Origin: JAQUBU01 sp036677685
Lineage (GTDB): Bacteria; Bacillota; Syntrophomonadia; Syntrophomonadales; Syntrophomonadaceae
Direction of reading: 5' to 3'
Length of the DNA stretch: 64,000 bases
NCBI GenBank assembly: GCA_036677685.1
Contig: JAVBWA010000024.1
Coordinates: forward strand, 88,598 to 152,597
This document shows, in pieces, positions 33,743 through 43,214 of this stretch (positions are counted from its first letter, which is position 1; the number at the start of each line of letters is the position of its first letter). A program made the position numbers and the translations under genes. The notes below the pieces were generated by a model that was given only the letters and a program-made list of their open reading frames with translations, did not search any database and was not told the origin of the DNA.

Positions 33743-35218
33743 ATGGAAAAACCTATCGACAAAAGTTACAAGCTCTTTATTGGGGGTAAATGGGTGGACA
33801 GCAAGGAAGGCCAGACCTTTAACGCCCACTGTCCCGCCAATGGGGAGATGCTTGCAACCTGTGTGAACGGCAGCCGGGAAGATGTCGATGATGCAGTGAA
33901 GGCGGCCTGGAAAGCCTATGAAACCTGGAAAGATGTCAGTCCTCAGGAGCGGGCCGGTTATCTGCTCAAGATCGCCGACAAGATTGAAGAGAATGCCGCA
34001 AAACTGGCTATGGTGGAAACCCTGGACAACGGCAAACCCATTCGGGAAACTACTCTTATTGATGTTCCTTTTGGTATAGATCATTTTCGCTATTTTGCCG
34101 GTGCCATAAGAACCGAAGAAGGCTCCGCCAATATGCTCAATCAATCACATATGAGCCTCATTTTGCGGGAACCCATCGGGGTAGTAGGCCAGATCATCCC
34201 CTGGAATTTCCCCTTCCTGATGGCCTGCTGGAAAATAGCCCCCGCTCTGGCGGCCGGGGACACGGTAGTAATGAAACCATCTTCGGAGACTTCTTTGAGC
34301 TTGTTGGAGCTGGCCAAGATTTTCGAAGAAGTTCTGCCTCCCGGTGTAGTAAACGTGGTTACCGGGAAAGGTTCCACAACCGGAAATTATGTTCTGGAAC
34401 ATGAAGGATTCCGCAAGCTGGCTTTCACCGGATCTACCGAAGTGGGATATCAAATTGCCGATGCCGCCGCCAAAAAGCTGATACCGTCAACTCTGGAACT
34501 GGGCGGAAAATCAGCTAACATATACTTCCCCGACTGCAATTTTGACAGGGCAATCGAAGGAACCATGCTGGGAATTCTGTTCAACCAGGGCCAGGTATGC
34601 TGCGCCGGTTCCAGGGTATTCGTCCATAAAGATATTTACGACAAATTCCTGGCTGCCATGGTTGAAAGTTTTAATAAGGTAAAAGTCGGTATGCCGTGGG
34701 AAATGGAGACCCAAATGGGCAGTCAGATCAATAAAGGCCAGGTCAACATCATTCTGGACTATGTTGAGATAGGTAAGAAGGAAGGCGCCAGGCTGGCCTG
34801 TGGTGGTTACAAGATAACTGAAAATGGAATGGACAAGGGCAACTTTGTCAAACCCACGATTTTGGCCGATGTAAACAACAAGATGAGAGTAGCCCAGGAA
34901 GAAATCTTCGGACCGGCTGTGGTGGTTATCCCCTTCAAAGACGAAAAAGAAGTTATCGATATGGCCAACGACAACGAGTACGGCCTGGGCGGTGCCGTGT
35001 GGACCCAGGACATTAACCGCGCCTTGCGGGTAGCCAGAGCGGTAGAAACCGGCCGGATGTGGATTAACACCTATAACCAAATTGATGCCGGGGCTCCTTT
35101 TGGCGGTTACAAAAAATCCGGTATCGGACGTGAAACCCATAAGATGATACTGGATCACTATACCCAGTGCAAGAACATTTACATTAGTATGGACGAAGGC
35201 CCCTTCGGACTCTACTAA
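33743..35218 (+). CDS. NAD(P)-dependent aldehyde dehydrogenase
   Basis: A 491-residue aldehyde dehydrogenase oxidising an aldehyde to the acid. It has the cofactor region IIPWNFPFLM, the general-base Glu in ELGGKSAN (about residue 253), the catalytic Cys in FNQGQVCCAGSR (about 286) and EEIFGPAVVV. The length matches class 1/2 or AldA-like enzymes. GAGGAGGG precedes ATG 33743. A sigma-54 promoter and an AcoR-like activator upstream suggest induction by an aldehyde or alcohol-related signal. The substrate cannot be read from the sequence. Confidence 0.9.
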   Translation: MEKPIDKSYKLFIGGKWVDSKEGQTFNAHCPANGEMLATCVNGSREDVDDAVKAAWKAYETWKDVSPQERAGYLLKIADKIEENAAKLAMVETLDNGKPIRETTLIDVPFGIDHFRYFAGAIRTEEGSANMLNQSHMSLILREPIGVVGQIIPWNFPFLMACWKIAPALAAGDTVVMKPSSETSLSLLELAKIFEEVLPPGVVNVVTGKGSTTGNYVLEHEGFRKLAFTGSTEVGYQIADAAAKKLIPSTLELGGKSANIYFPDCNFDRAIEGTMLGILFNQGQVCCAGSRVFVHKDIYDKFLAAMVESFNKVKVGMPWEMETQMGSQINKGQVNIILDYVEIGKKEGARLACGGYKITENGMDKGNFVKPTILADVNNKMRVAQEEIFGPAVVVIPFKDEKEVIDMANDNEYGLGGAVWTQDINRALRVARAVETGRMWINTYNQIDAGAPFGGYKKSGIGRETHKMILDHYTQCKNIYISMDEGPFGLY

Positions 35219-35361
35219 AATTCGAGAGGAAACGCCTCTAAATTCTTAATGGGTAATTTTGAAATTTAGGCCGACTTTAGCGGGCCATTGGCCCTCTAAA
35301 GCCGGCAGGATAGTTAATGGGATGAAGCTGCTGCAATTACCGAAGGAAAGGTTGCGGAGTT

Positions 35362-36168
35362 GTGAAAGTCTTGATTCTGCACAAAAATGAAGCTGAAGCA
35401 TATAAAATGGCCCATGCAATATTTTCCGATTTTCAAGCCCGAAATATTGAGGCAGTGCTACAGGAAAAGACGGACCTGCAATTGTTGCCGGACTACACCT
35501 TGCTAGTCGTTTTGGGGGGAGATGGGACGATATTGGAATGCGCCCACTCTTTGGCCGGAAACGATATACCCTTGTTGGGCATTAATTTTGGCAAGGTAGG
35601 CTTCTTAAGCAGTATTGAGCCTGATGATTGGCCATCGGTTTTGGAAAAGCTTATCCGACAAAATTATACCCTGGATAAACGCATGATGCTCGATGTTGAA
35701 ATCATCAGAAACGGGCAGGCTTTTCATCTGGGTAAAGCACTGAATGATGCGGTAATCAGATCCCAAGTGCTGCACATCATTACCTTGAAGTTATCCATAA
35801 ACGGCAGTCCGTATGCGATTTACCGGGCTGATGGAGTAGTATGTGCCACACCCACCGGATCTACGGCTTATTCCTATTCGGCCGGCGGACCGGTTCTGGT
35901 TCCTGACCTGGAAGCGGTTGCGGTTACCCCGGTTTGCCCGCAGTTGTCCTGCTCTCGGGCTCTGATAGTAGCTGCCGATACGAAACTGGAATTGACCGTG
36001 GATTCAGAATATGGTGCAGGTATTGCGCTGGATGGGAAAAAGGAAATGGATTTGATTAATGGAGACCAAATTATAATAGGGAAGTCTTCGCAGACCATTA
36101 GTTTTGTCCGCATTAATACAACTCCCATTATGAAAAGAATTAGATATTGCCGCAGCCGGATATCATAA
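35362..36168 (+). CDS. nadK: NAD kinase
   Basis: A 268-residue protein with the NAD kinase signature GGDGTILECA (about residues 53-62), GINFGKVGFLSS, the NDAVIR segment and TPTGSTAYSYSAGGP. It phosphorylates NAD to NADP using ATP or polyphosphate in the cytoplasm. GTG 35362 follows GCGGAG. It stands between the aldehyde dehydrogenase and the NuoEF-type genes, and is probably its own unit because gaps of 143 and 117 bases flank it. Confidence 0.88.
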   Translation: MKVLILHKNEAEAYKMAHAIFSDFQARNIEAVLQEKTDLQLLPDYTLLVVLGGDGTILECAHSLAGNDIPLLGINFGKVGFLSSIEPDDWPSVLEKLIRQNYTLDKRMMLDVEIIRNGQAFHLGKALNDAVIRSQVLHIITLKLSINGSPYAIYRADGVVCATPTGSTAYSYSAGGPVLVPDLEAVAVTPVCPQLSCSRALIVAADTKLELTVDSEYGAGIALDGKKEMDLINGDQIIIGKSSQTISFVRINTTPIMKRIRYCRSRIS

Positions 36169-36285
36169 TTAGGTACGAGGGATTAGGAAACAGGAAGCTA
36201 TTATACCTTTAGTATTATTTGCCTGATGGTAATCATTCCAATGAAGAAGTGAAACTTTTTAAGAGAGGAGAGGGTGATTATCAAC

Positions 36286-36837
36286 ATGGAATACAATTGT
36301 AATTGTAAAGAAAGCCCTCAAAATACGGTGCTCCCGGATGCATTGCTTGATTTAAGCGAAATGGACACCGTTTTAAAAGAATATAAAGACCAGGCCGGCA
36401 GTCTGGTGACAGTACTGCAGAAAACCCAGGAGATATACGGTTACTTGCCATTGCAGGTATTAAGGCACATATCCCTGGAAATGAAAATAAAGCCCGCCCA
36501 GGTGTATGGAGTGGCAACTTTCTACACCCAGTTCCGCTTTACTCCGGTGGGTAAATATTTGATTCTGCTTTGCCAGGGCACGGCTTGTCATGTAAATGGT
36601 TCCGAACGCATCGAAACTGCTATTTGTCAGGAATTAAACATTAAGCCGGGAGAAACCACTCCCAATCGATTGTTTAGCCTTAACAATGTTGCGTGTCTGG
36701 GCTGCTGCAGCCTGGCTCCGGTTATGATGATCAACGGTCAGGCCTATGGTCCTCTCACTCCGGATAAAGCCGTTAACATCATCAAAGATTTGTATGTCCG
36801 GGAACAAGCAGTTGAAGAGGGGGGCGGGCAATCATGA
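36286..36837 (+). CDS. NuoE-like [2Fe-2S] subunit
   Basis: A 183-residue thioredoxin-fold subunit of the NuoE/HndA/HydC type. Its [2Fe-2S] cluster is held by Cys in CQGTACH (about residues 104-110) and NVACLGCCSLAP (about 140-151), and the N-terminal helical domain contains the usual GYLPLQVLRHIS. It relays electrons between the FMN subunit and partner clusters. ATG 36286 follows AGAGGGTGAT; the earlier GTG at 36274 overlaps the binding site. It overlaps the NuoF gene by four bases. Confidence 0.88.
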   Translation: MEYNCNCKESPQNTVLPDALLDLSEMDTVLKEYKDQAGSLVTVLQKTQEIYGYLPLQVLRHISLEMKIKPAQVYGVATFYTQFRFTPVGKYLILLCQGTACHVNGSERIETAICQELNIKPGETTPNRLFSLNNVACLGCCSLAPVMMINGQAYGPLTPDKAVNIIKDLYVREQAVEEGGGQS

Positions 36838-38597
36838 AAATACGGGTAGGGCTGGGAAGCTGTGGGATGGCGGCAGGCGCCTTAAAGGTTATGGGCTTCC
36901 TGCAAGCGGAACTGGTCCGGCGCAAGCTGGACATGGAGATCCAAAGGACCGGCTGTGTGGGTATGTGCCACAACGAACCGCTGGTGGATGTCATTGATGA
37001 CAACGGCAAGGTTTTTACCTATGGTCATGTAAATGAAGATATAGCTGCAGCGATTATTGAAAGCCACCTGATCGGCGGAATGCCGTTGAAAGAATACCTC
37101 GTGAACAGTAGCGATAAACCCAACAAATTTTTAACCCGGCAGGTGCGGGTGGCCTTGCGCAATTGCGGGAGCATGGATCCTGAGAAAATCGAAGATTATG
37201 TGGCTCAGGGCGGCTACCAGGCAGTGAAAAAGGCTATTCTTACCATGAGCCCGGAAGAAGTAATCGAGGAAATAAAAACATCCGGTTTACGCGGTCGGGG
37301 AGGCGGGGGATTCCCCACCTGGTTCAAATGGAATGCAGCCCGCCATAATCCGGGTGTTTGTAAATACATAGTTTGTAATGCCGATGAAGGTGACCCCGGC
37401 GCTTTTATGGATCGCAGCGTCCTGGAGAGCGACCCCCATTCCGTACTGGAGGGGATGATGATTGCCGGCTATGCTATCGGCGCCGGTCAAGGCATCATCT
37501 ACTGCCGGGCTGAGTACCCTCTGGCTATTCGAAGACTGGAAATCGCCATAAGGGAAGCCCGGGAGCAGCAGATGCTGGGGACCAATACATGGGACAGCGG
37601 TTTTTCTTTTGATATTCGAATCAAACAGGGGGCGGGTGCTTTTGTATGCGGTGAAGAAACAGCCTTGATCGCCTCTCTGGAAGGTGAAAGGGGGATGCCG
37701 CGCTTAAGACCGCCATATCCGGCCCAATATGGGTATTGGGGAAAACCTACCAATATAAACAATGTTGAGACTCTGGCTAATGTGCCCTGGATTATAAGCA
37801 ACGGCGGCGAAGCTTTTGCGGCTATGGGAACCGAGGACAGCAAGGGGACCAAAGTATTTGCCCTGGCCGGGAAGATAAAATGGGGCGGACTGATTGAAGT
37901 GCCGATGGGTCTGAGCCTGCGGGAAGTCATCTATGAAATCGGCGGAGGTATCAAGGCGGAGCGCGGCTTCAAAGCGGTCCAGTTAGGGGGGCCTTCCGGA
38001 GGCTGCATACCAGCCAGCCTTTTGGACACCCCGGTGGAATATGGCTCCATCACCAGAACCGGAGCCATTATGGGTTCGGGCGGCATGGTGGTTATGGATG
38101 AGACCACCTGTATGGTAGATGTAGCCCGCTTTTTCCTGGATTTCACCCAGAAAGAGTCTTGCGGTAAATGTGTGCTGTGCAGAATCGGCACCAAGCGCAT
38201 GCTGGAGATTTTGGAGCGCATCTGCAACGGTCAGGGACGTCCCGGAGATATGGAATTATTGGAGGAATTGGGGCGCAAAGTAGGAGAAGGTTCCCTATGC
38301 GGCCTGGGGCAGAGCGCACCCAATCCGGTGCTTACCACCCTGCGCTATTTTCCCGAGGAATACCGGGCCCATATTTATGATAAAAAATGCCCGGCCAAAC
38401 ACTGTAAAGCCCTCATTACTTATAGAATTGACCCGCAGAAGTGCAAGGGCTGCAGCCTGTGCGCTAAGAAATGCCCGGCCAAATGTATCAGCGGTCAGAA
38501 GAAGCAGCCTTATACAATTGATCAGAGCAAATGCATAAAATGTGGCAATTGTCTGGAAGTTTGCCCGGCCAGATTCGCGGCCGTGACGGTAGAGTAG
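36834..38597 (+). CDS. NuoF-like NAD(P)H/FMN-binding subunit with extra ferredoxin domains
   Basis: A 587-residue subunit of the HndC/HydB class. It has an N-terminal thioredoxin-like [2Fe-2S] domain (GSCGMAAGA, TGCVGMCHNEP), the NADH site RGRGGGGFPTWFKW, the FMN-binding NADEGDPGAFMDRS, a SLBB-like region, the [4Fe-4S] motif ESCGKCVLCRIG, and two C-terminal [4Fe-4S] motifs (CKGCSLCAKKCP, CIKCGNCLEVCP). Such subunits occur in electron-bifurcating hydrogenases and formate dehydrogenases. It is followed 16 bases later by the NuoG/GltD-like fusion, its probable complex partner. Confidence 0.88.
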   Translation: MKIRVGLGSCGMAAGALKVMGFLQAELVRRKLDMEIQRTGCVGMCHNEPLVDVIDDNGKVFTYGHVNEDIAAAIIESHLIGGMPLKEYLVNSSDKPNKFLTRQVRVALRNCGSMDPEKIEDYVAQGGYQAVKKAILTMSPEEVIEEIKTSGLRGRGGGGFPTWFKWNAARHNPGVCKYIVCNADEGDPGAFMDRSVLESDPHSVLEGMMIAGYAIGAGQGIIYCRAEYPLAIRRLEIAIREAREQQMLGTNTWDSGFSFDIRIKQGAGAFVCGEETALIASLEGERGMPRLRPPYPAQYGYWGKPTNINNVETLANVPWIISNGGEAFAAMGTEDSKGTKVFALAGKIKWGGLIEVPMGLSLREVIYEIGGGIKAERGFKAVQLGGPSGGCIPASLLDTPVEYGSITRTGAIMGSGGMVVMDETTCMVDVARFFLDFTQKESCGKCVLCRIGTKRMLEILERICNGQGRPGDMELLEELGRKVGEGSLCGLGQSAPNPVLTTLRYFPEEYRAHIYDKKCPAKHCKALITYRIDPQKCKGCSLCAKKCPAKCISGQKKQPYTIDQSKCIKCGNCLEVCPARFAAVTVE

Positions 38598-38613
38598 GGA
38601 AGGAGGGTGGAGA

Positions 38614-41600
38614 ATGCTCAGCATAAATATAGACGGAATTGAGATAAACGCTATTGAGGGGCAAACCATATTGGAAGCCGCCCGCAGCCATGGAATAAAT
38701 ATACCGACTCTGTGTTATGACGAAAGAGTAAAAGTATACGGAGGCTGCGGACTATGCTTGGTAGAGACCGGTAACAGCCCTAAACTGCTACGAGCATGTG
38801 CAACCGAAATAGTACCGGGTATGGTCGTAAAAACCAGCAGTCCCCGGATAGACGCTTCGAGGCGGCTGACTTTGGAACTGCTGTTTTCAGATCATGTCGG
38901 AGACTGTCGGGGTCCATGCCTCAAAGCCTGCCCGGCGCACACCGATGTGCAGGGATATGTGGGCTTGATCGCCAACCGGCAGTACCGGAAAGCCCTGGAA
39001 CTAATCAAGGAAAAGATACCGCTGCCGGCCAGCATCGGACGGGTCTGTCCCCATCCCTGTGAAACCGCCTGCCGCAGGCAACTGGTGGAAGAACCGGTGT
39101 CCATAGCTTTTCTCAAGACCTTTGCGGCCGATCTGGACCTGGCCGGCGGGGACTCCTACATGCCGGAAATCAAATCTTCCAGCGGTAAGAAGGTGGTTAT
39201 TGTCGGTGCCGGCCCGGCCGGTTTGACCGCCGCCTACTACTTGGCCCGGGAAGGTCATGCCGTAACCGTTTACGATGCCATGCCGGCCGGGGGCGGTATG
39301 CTACGCTATGGTATCCCGGAATACCGGCTGCCCAAGGCGGTTCTGGATCAGGAGATAGATCTGATTCATAAAATGGGGGTGGAGTTCAAGTTTAACACCC
39401 GTATTGGCTCTGATGTCGGTTTGGACCGGCTTATACAGGAATATGACGCAGCCTTCCTGGGTATAGGAGCCTGGCTGAGTTCGGAAATACGCTGCCGGGG
39501 CGAAGACCTGCCGGGAGTTGTAGGCGGCATTGATTTTTTGAGGGATGTTGCTTTGCATAAGGATGTAAAACTGGGTAATACAGTAGCTGTGGTGGGCGGC
39601 GGAAATACGGCCATGGATGCTGCGCGTACTGCCGTAAGACTGGGCAGTAAGAGAGTTATGGTCTTGTACCGGCGCACCAGGGCTGAAATGCCGGCGGAAG
39701 ACATAGAAATCGGGGAAGCCGAGGAAGAAGGCATCGAGTTCAGATTTCTGGTGGCCCCGCTGGAGGTGATGGCTGAAAACGGCAGAGCTATTGCTATTCG
39801 CCTGCAAAAAATGCAGCTCGGCGAACCTGACGCGTCGGGCCGGCGCAGCCCGGTGCCCATACCCGGAGACGAAGAAATTATTCATGTTGACAGTATTATC
39901 AAGGCCATCGGTCAGAAGGTGAACCCTCAAGGGTTGAATGATGTGGTTCTAAGCAAATGGGGCACCATTGACATTGATGAAACCACTCTCGCCACCAGCA
40001 TTCCCGGAGTTTTTGCCGGAGGCGATGGAGTGATCGGGCCTTCCATAGCGGTTGAAGCAGTTGCCCAGGGAGGACGGGCTGCCGAGTCTATCAATAATTA
40101 CCTGAACGGTGTTAATCTGCCTTTTAAAAATAAATATACGGTGGAACAAAAAGGATTGACTCCCGAAGACTTTGCCGAGTATCAAAAATCCGCCCGCGCA
40201 GCCATGCCGCATATGGAAGCCGGGGAAAGACGCGGCAATTTCCGCGAAGTGAATCTGGGCTTTTCCGAGTCCGACGCGGTTACCGAAGCCGGGCGCTGCC
40301 TGGAATGCGGTTGTAAAGATTATTATGAATGCCGTCTGCTGGAAGCGGCCGACCGGTATCAGGTAAACCCGGAGCGCTTGGCTGGTGAGCCGCGCCGGGA
40401 AAAATCACATGAAAAGACCTATTTTATAGAAAGGAACTCGGAAAAGTGCATTCTCTGCGGGTTATGCATCCGGATTTGCCGCGAGCTAGTGGGGGTGAAC
40501 GCTCTGGGGCTGGTGGACCGCGGTTTTGACAGTCTTGTTGCCCCGGAGTTCAAACTGCCGCTTGCGGATACGTCCTGCATAAGCTGCGGCCAGTGCGTGG
40601 CCGTATGCCCCACCGGAGCGCTGGGGGAAATCTATCCGCTGGCCAAAAATATTCCTTTGAAAATGACGGAAACCAAAACCATCTGCACATTCTGCAGTAT
40701 GGGATGCAAACAAGTGGTTCACAGTTATGGTGATCTGGTATTGCAAATCAGGCCGGATGAAGGGGGGCTGCTCTGCTCCCGGGGGCGTTTCGGCTTTATC
40801 GGGTTTGAAAGTGAACCAAGGCTCATTAAGCCCCTGCTGCGTCGCGAAGGTAAGTTGAGCGAGACTTCCTGGGAAGAAGCCTCCCATTATATCCAGGGTA
40901 AAGTGAACAACATTCTGTCCGGGCAAGCTGCAGTCTTAGTTTCTCCATCATATACTCTGGAAGAAGTCGAGGCCGCAGTAAAATTGGGCCGGGCGCTCGA
41001 ATCCGGCCGGCTTTCCACCCTGGCGCCGGACCCGGCCAAAGGGCTGGAATCACTGGGATTGGCTTCCTGCCGCAGCAAGCGGCTGGAAGATCTGCCGAAG
41101 GCCGAGTTTATACTCATGGTAGGGGACTGGCGGGAAAGCCAGGTGGCCGCCATGAAAGTAAGGCAAGCCGCCCAGGCGGGAGCCCGAGTAGCAGTACTCG
41201 GCCGGGAAGATACCCTGGTGGATGACCTTGCCTGTTGCAAAGTGGTTGTGGAAGATCATACCGCCCTGTTAAAGGAAATTCTGGCGGCTATCATTTTAGA
41301 GAAATGGGGCTATTGCCAATCTGATTCCGATAAAACTGGATGGTTTGGGCAGGACTGCAGGGATTTAACTCAAGTAAAAGCAGGACCACAAGCACAAGAA
41401 ATCGGAAAACTGTACACTGAATCGCAAAAGTCCATGATTATTGCAGATGGAAACACCCTACCGTTGGAGGCCGTACAGCTATTGGGGAGTATGGCTTGCA
41501 TAAACAGTAAAACCGTTTCCCCCGGAAACGGAGTGATTGTTATCAGTTCGGGCAGCAATCAAAACGGACTTTCCAGACTAGGAGTAGCTTATGATAGCAA

Positions 41601-41907
41601 TTTGATTAGTTCGCTCCGCCAGGGAGAAATAAGCAGCCTTTTCATTCTAGGTGAAGACCCGGTAGGTGGCGGACTATTGAGTTCCGATCAAATTGCCCGG
41701 ACTGAGATGACTGTAGTGCTGACACCCTTCATGACGGCTACAGCGGCCGCAGCCCATGTGGTACTGCCGGCAGCGGCACCGCTGGAGACGATGGGCACTT
41801 ATATTCGCTGTGACGGTCTGGCTCAAACTATCCATCCGGTTAGACCCGTCCCTGCAGGAGTCAGCAACCATACCATTATCTCCCGTTTGGCTGCCGCCCT
41901 GGGGTAA
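38614..41907 (+). CDS. Fusion of NuoG-like iron-sulfur and GltD/NfnB-like flavin domains
   Basis: A 1097-residue multidomain redox protein. In order: a [2Fe-2S] domain (C34, C45, C48, C62); the GltD-type N-terminal cluster region (GDCRGPCLKACP, VCPHPCETACRR); FAD and NAD(P) Rossmann folds (VVIVGAGPAGLTAAYYLA near 193, VVGGGNTAMDAARTA near 329); two [4Fe-4S] motifs near 612 and 654; then a NuoG/molybdopterin-fold domain with CTFCSMGC near 690. No catalytic Cys or Sec for molybdenum is evident, so the last domain is probably structural. With NuoE and NuoF it could exchange electrons among NADH, NADPH and ferredoxin; bifurcation is inference. Confidence 0.75.
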   Translation: MLSINIDGIEINAIEGQTILEAARSHGINIPTLCYDERVKVYGGCGLCLVETGNSPKLLRACATEIVPGMVVKTSSPRIDASRRLTLELLFSDHVGDCRGPCLKACPAHTDVQGYVGLIANRQYRKALELIKEKIPLPASIGRVCPHPCETACRRQLVEEPVSIAFLKTFAADLDLAGGDSYMPEIKSSSGKKVVIVGAGPAGLTAAYYLAREGHAVTVYDAMPAGGGMLRYGIPEYRLPKAVLDQEIDLIHKMGVEFKFNTRIGSDVGLDRLIQEYDAAFLGIGAWLSSEIRCRGEDLPGVVGGIDFLRDVALHKDVKLGNTVAVVGGGNTAMDAARTAVRLGSKRVMVLYRRTRAEMPAEDIEIGEAEEEGIEFRFLVAPLEVMAENGRAIAIRLQKMQLGEPDASGRRSPVPIPGDEEIIHVDSIIKAIGQKVNPQGLNDVVLSKWGTIDIDETTLATSIPGVFAGGDGVIGPSIAVEAVAQGGRAAESINNYLNGVNLPFKNKYTVEQKGLTPEDFAEYQKSARAAMPHMEAGERRGNFREVNLGFSESDAVTEAGRCLECGCKDYYECRLLEAADRYQVNPERLAGEPRREKSHEKTYFIERNSEKCILCGLCIRICRELVGVNALGLVDRGFDSLVAPEFKLPLADTSCISCGQCVAVCPTGALGEIYPLAKNIPLKMTETKTICTFCSMGCKQVVHSYGDLVLQIRPDEGGLLCSRGRFGFIGFESEPRLIKPLLRREGKLSETSWEEASHYIQGKVNNILSGQAAVLVSPSYTLEEVEAAVKLGRALESGRLSTLAPDPAKGLESLGLASCRSKRLEDLPKAEFILMVGDWRESQVAAMKVRQAAQAGARVAVLGREDTLVDDLACCKVVVEDHTALLKEILAAIILEKWGYCQSDSDKTGWFGQDCRDLTQVKAGPQAQEIGKLYTESQKSMIIADGNTLPLEAVQLLGSMACINSKTVSPGNGVIVISSGSNQNGLSRLGVAYDSNLISSLRQGEISSLFILGEDPVGGGLLSSDQIARTEMTVVLTPFMTATAAAAHVVLPAAAPLETMGTYIRCDGLAQTIHPVRPVPAGVSNHTIISRLAAALG

Positions 41908-42055
41908 GCCGAGCTTCCTCTCCCTGATTTGCCTTGAATCATTGGGCATTAAAGATTGAAAAATTTATATGATTTTAAAATTAGTATAGAACCTATAATT
42001 AATAAAAATACTATTAACGAATCATAAATAAATAATCAGTAAAGGAGGCAAAGCA

Positions 42056-42196
42056 ATGGCAGGCAAGGAAAAAAATAGTAAAAAAGGTCAAGCTGTAAAA
42101 AGAGATAGAGATAATCAGTGTCCGGTCAAGGATGAAAGTGGCTGCAAAGTACCAGGTGTTTTCAGTGATTCCGAGCCGATAGGCGGCGGTGGCTGA
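42056..42196 (+). CDS. 46-residue Cys-containing peptide
   Basis: AAAGGAGG lies nine bases before ATG 42056. The frame encodes a basic N-terminus (about 18 residues), then QCPVKDESGCKVPG and a tail ending in five residues of mostly Gly. Two Cys nine residues apart might bind metal or form a disulfide. It follows the redox fusion gene by 148 bases and is ended by the terminator at 42302-42343. I recognise no family; the binding site is the main support. Confidence 0.5.
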   Translation: MAGKEKNSKKGQAVKRDRDNQCPVKDESGCKVPGVFSDSEPIGGGG

Positions 42197-42301
42197 TTTA
42201 TCATCCCGGGGTAGATGTCATGTTGACTTTCATTTTGGCGACTAAGAGCTTCCCCGTTTCCACTAGACCAGCGAGTTTTTACTTCAATACTTGTGAAAAA
42301 G

Positions 42302-42343
42302 GAAACATAAGTTTTCCGTAGTGGAAAGCTTATGTTTCTATTT
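42302..42343 (+). terminator. Terminator after the 46-residue peptide gene
   Basis: GAAACATAAG (42302-42311) and CTTATGTTTC (42329-42338) pair perfectly and are followed by TATTT. An inner TTTCC/GGAAA stem makes the hairpin longer. Confidence 0.7.
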
Positions 42344-42522
42344 AGGACATAAGCTTATACTATATGCATTGACTCTCTTGCTATACATGGTTTTCCCGGC
42401 AAAAACTTCTGCTGGATGGAAGAAAAGGGGATGATCCCCTATTATCTTTTTTATATTGGATTTAATGTATTTATTTATCAAGCAAATAATAATATAATAC
42501 GAATATATTTAAGTATTGCCAT

Positions 42523-42623
42523 ATGGTGGATTAGAGGGAATCTTGGATAACAAGAGGCTCTGAAGAACCAGTATTTTTTTGAAGCATCCGGTGGTGGATC
42601 TTCAGATAAATATTGGTTTTTTG
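42523..42623 (+). promoter_or_regulatory. Candidate riboswitch motif, copy A (ABM gene leader)
   Basis: TGGT (42525-42528) pairs with ACCA (42568-42571) as an outer helix, and AGAG/CTCT forms the second helix around TCTTG/CAAGA. ACCAGTATTT (42568-42577) can instead pair with AAATATTGGT (42609-42618), followed by six Ts, to form a terminator. The two folds exclude each other. The gene downstream (42663) encodes an ABM-family monooxygenase. Confidence 0.6.
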
Positions 42624-42662
42624 TTCCATGCTTATCCACAAAAAATTGAGGGAGGACTGAAA

Positions 42663-42962
42663 ATGATAGTGTTGACTGCCGCTTTTAAAGCAAAAACCGG
42701 TAAGGAAGCCGAACTTGAACAGGTGCTCAGAGCAATGATCCCGAATGTCCAAAACGAAGCGGGAACCGTGAAGTACATCCTTAACCGTTCAACTGCTAAC
42801 CAAGGGAAATTTCTTTTTTACGAAATGTACAAGGATGATGCAGCATTAGAGATTCATAATGCGACACCCTATTTCCAGGAATTACTCAGAAATATTGACG
42901 GCTTGATAAGCGAGCAGCCGCAAATCGATTTTTACGAAGATATTGCTTCGATCAGCAGGTAA
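42663..42962 (+). CDS. Antibiotic biosynthesis monooxygenase (ABM)/YgiN-like protein
   Basis: A 99-residue dimeric alpha-beta barrel protein (MIVLTAAFKAKTGKEAELEQ, then GTVKYILNRS and FLFYEMYKDDAALEIHNATP) of the ABM fold. Cofactor-free members oxidise quinols or other phenolic compounds, but in anaerobes the role is unclear. ATG 42663 follows GAGGGAGG; the longer frame to 42579 would run into the upstream terminator. It is the single gene behind copy A of the repeated RNA motif, which otherwise controls the MpsC-like and alcohol dehydrogenase genes. Confidence 0.75.
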   Translation: MIVLTAAFKAKTGKEAELEQVLRAMIPNVQNEAGTVKYILNRSTANQGKFLFYEMYKDDAALEIHNATPYFQELLRNIDGLISEQPQIDFYEDIASISR

Positions 42963-43214
42963 TACTATCCCGTAAGAGTAGCTCCTACTCAACTTGGGCA
43001 GTTGCCGGCGGTGATTTGTTTTATTTCATCGCCTTGTTTTTATGCGCAATTTTACCACTCCCAACTTTACCTGACCAAAAGGCAATATGCGAAATTATGA
43101 TATAATTGAATAGTTAGTGCGCCCAAGCCGTTCAAATACTTAGCCAAGGCTAATAAAAATGAACGGCTTATTGATAGATTCAACAATGCTATTCTGGTTG
43201 GGGAGGAGAAGCAA

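Noticed and set aside
34511..35158. 215-codon minus-strand open frame
   Set aside because: It lies wholly opposite the aldehyde dehydrogenase gene, whose motifs are unambiguous.
39301..39930. 209-codon minus-strand open frame
   Set aside because: It is antisense to the NuoG/GltD-like fusion gene and has no family features.
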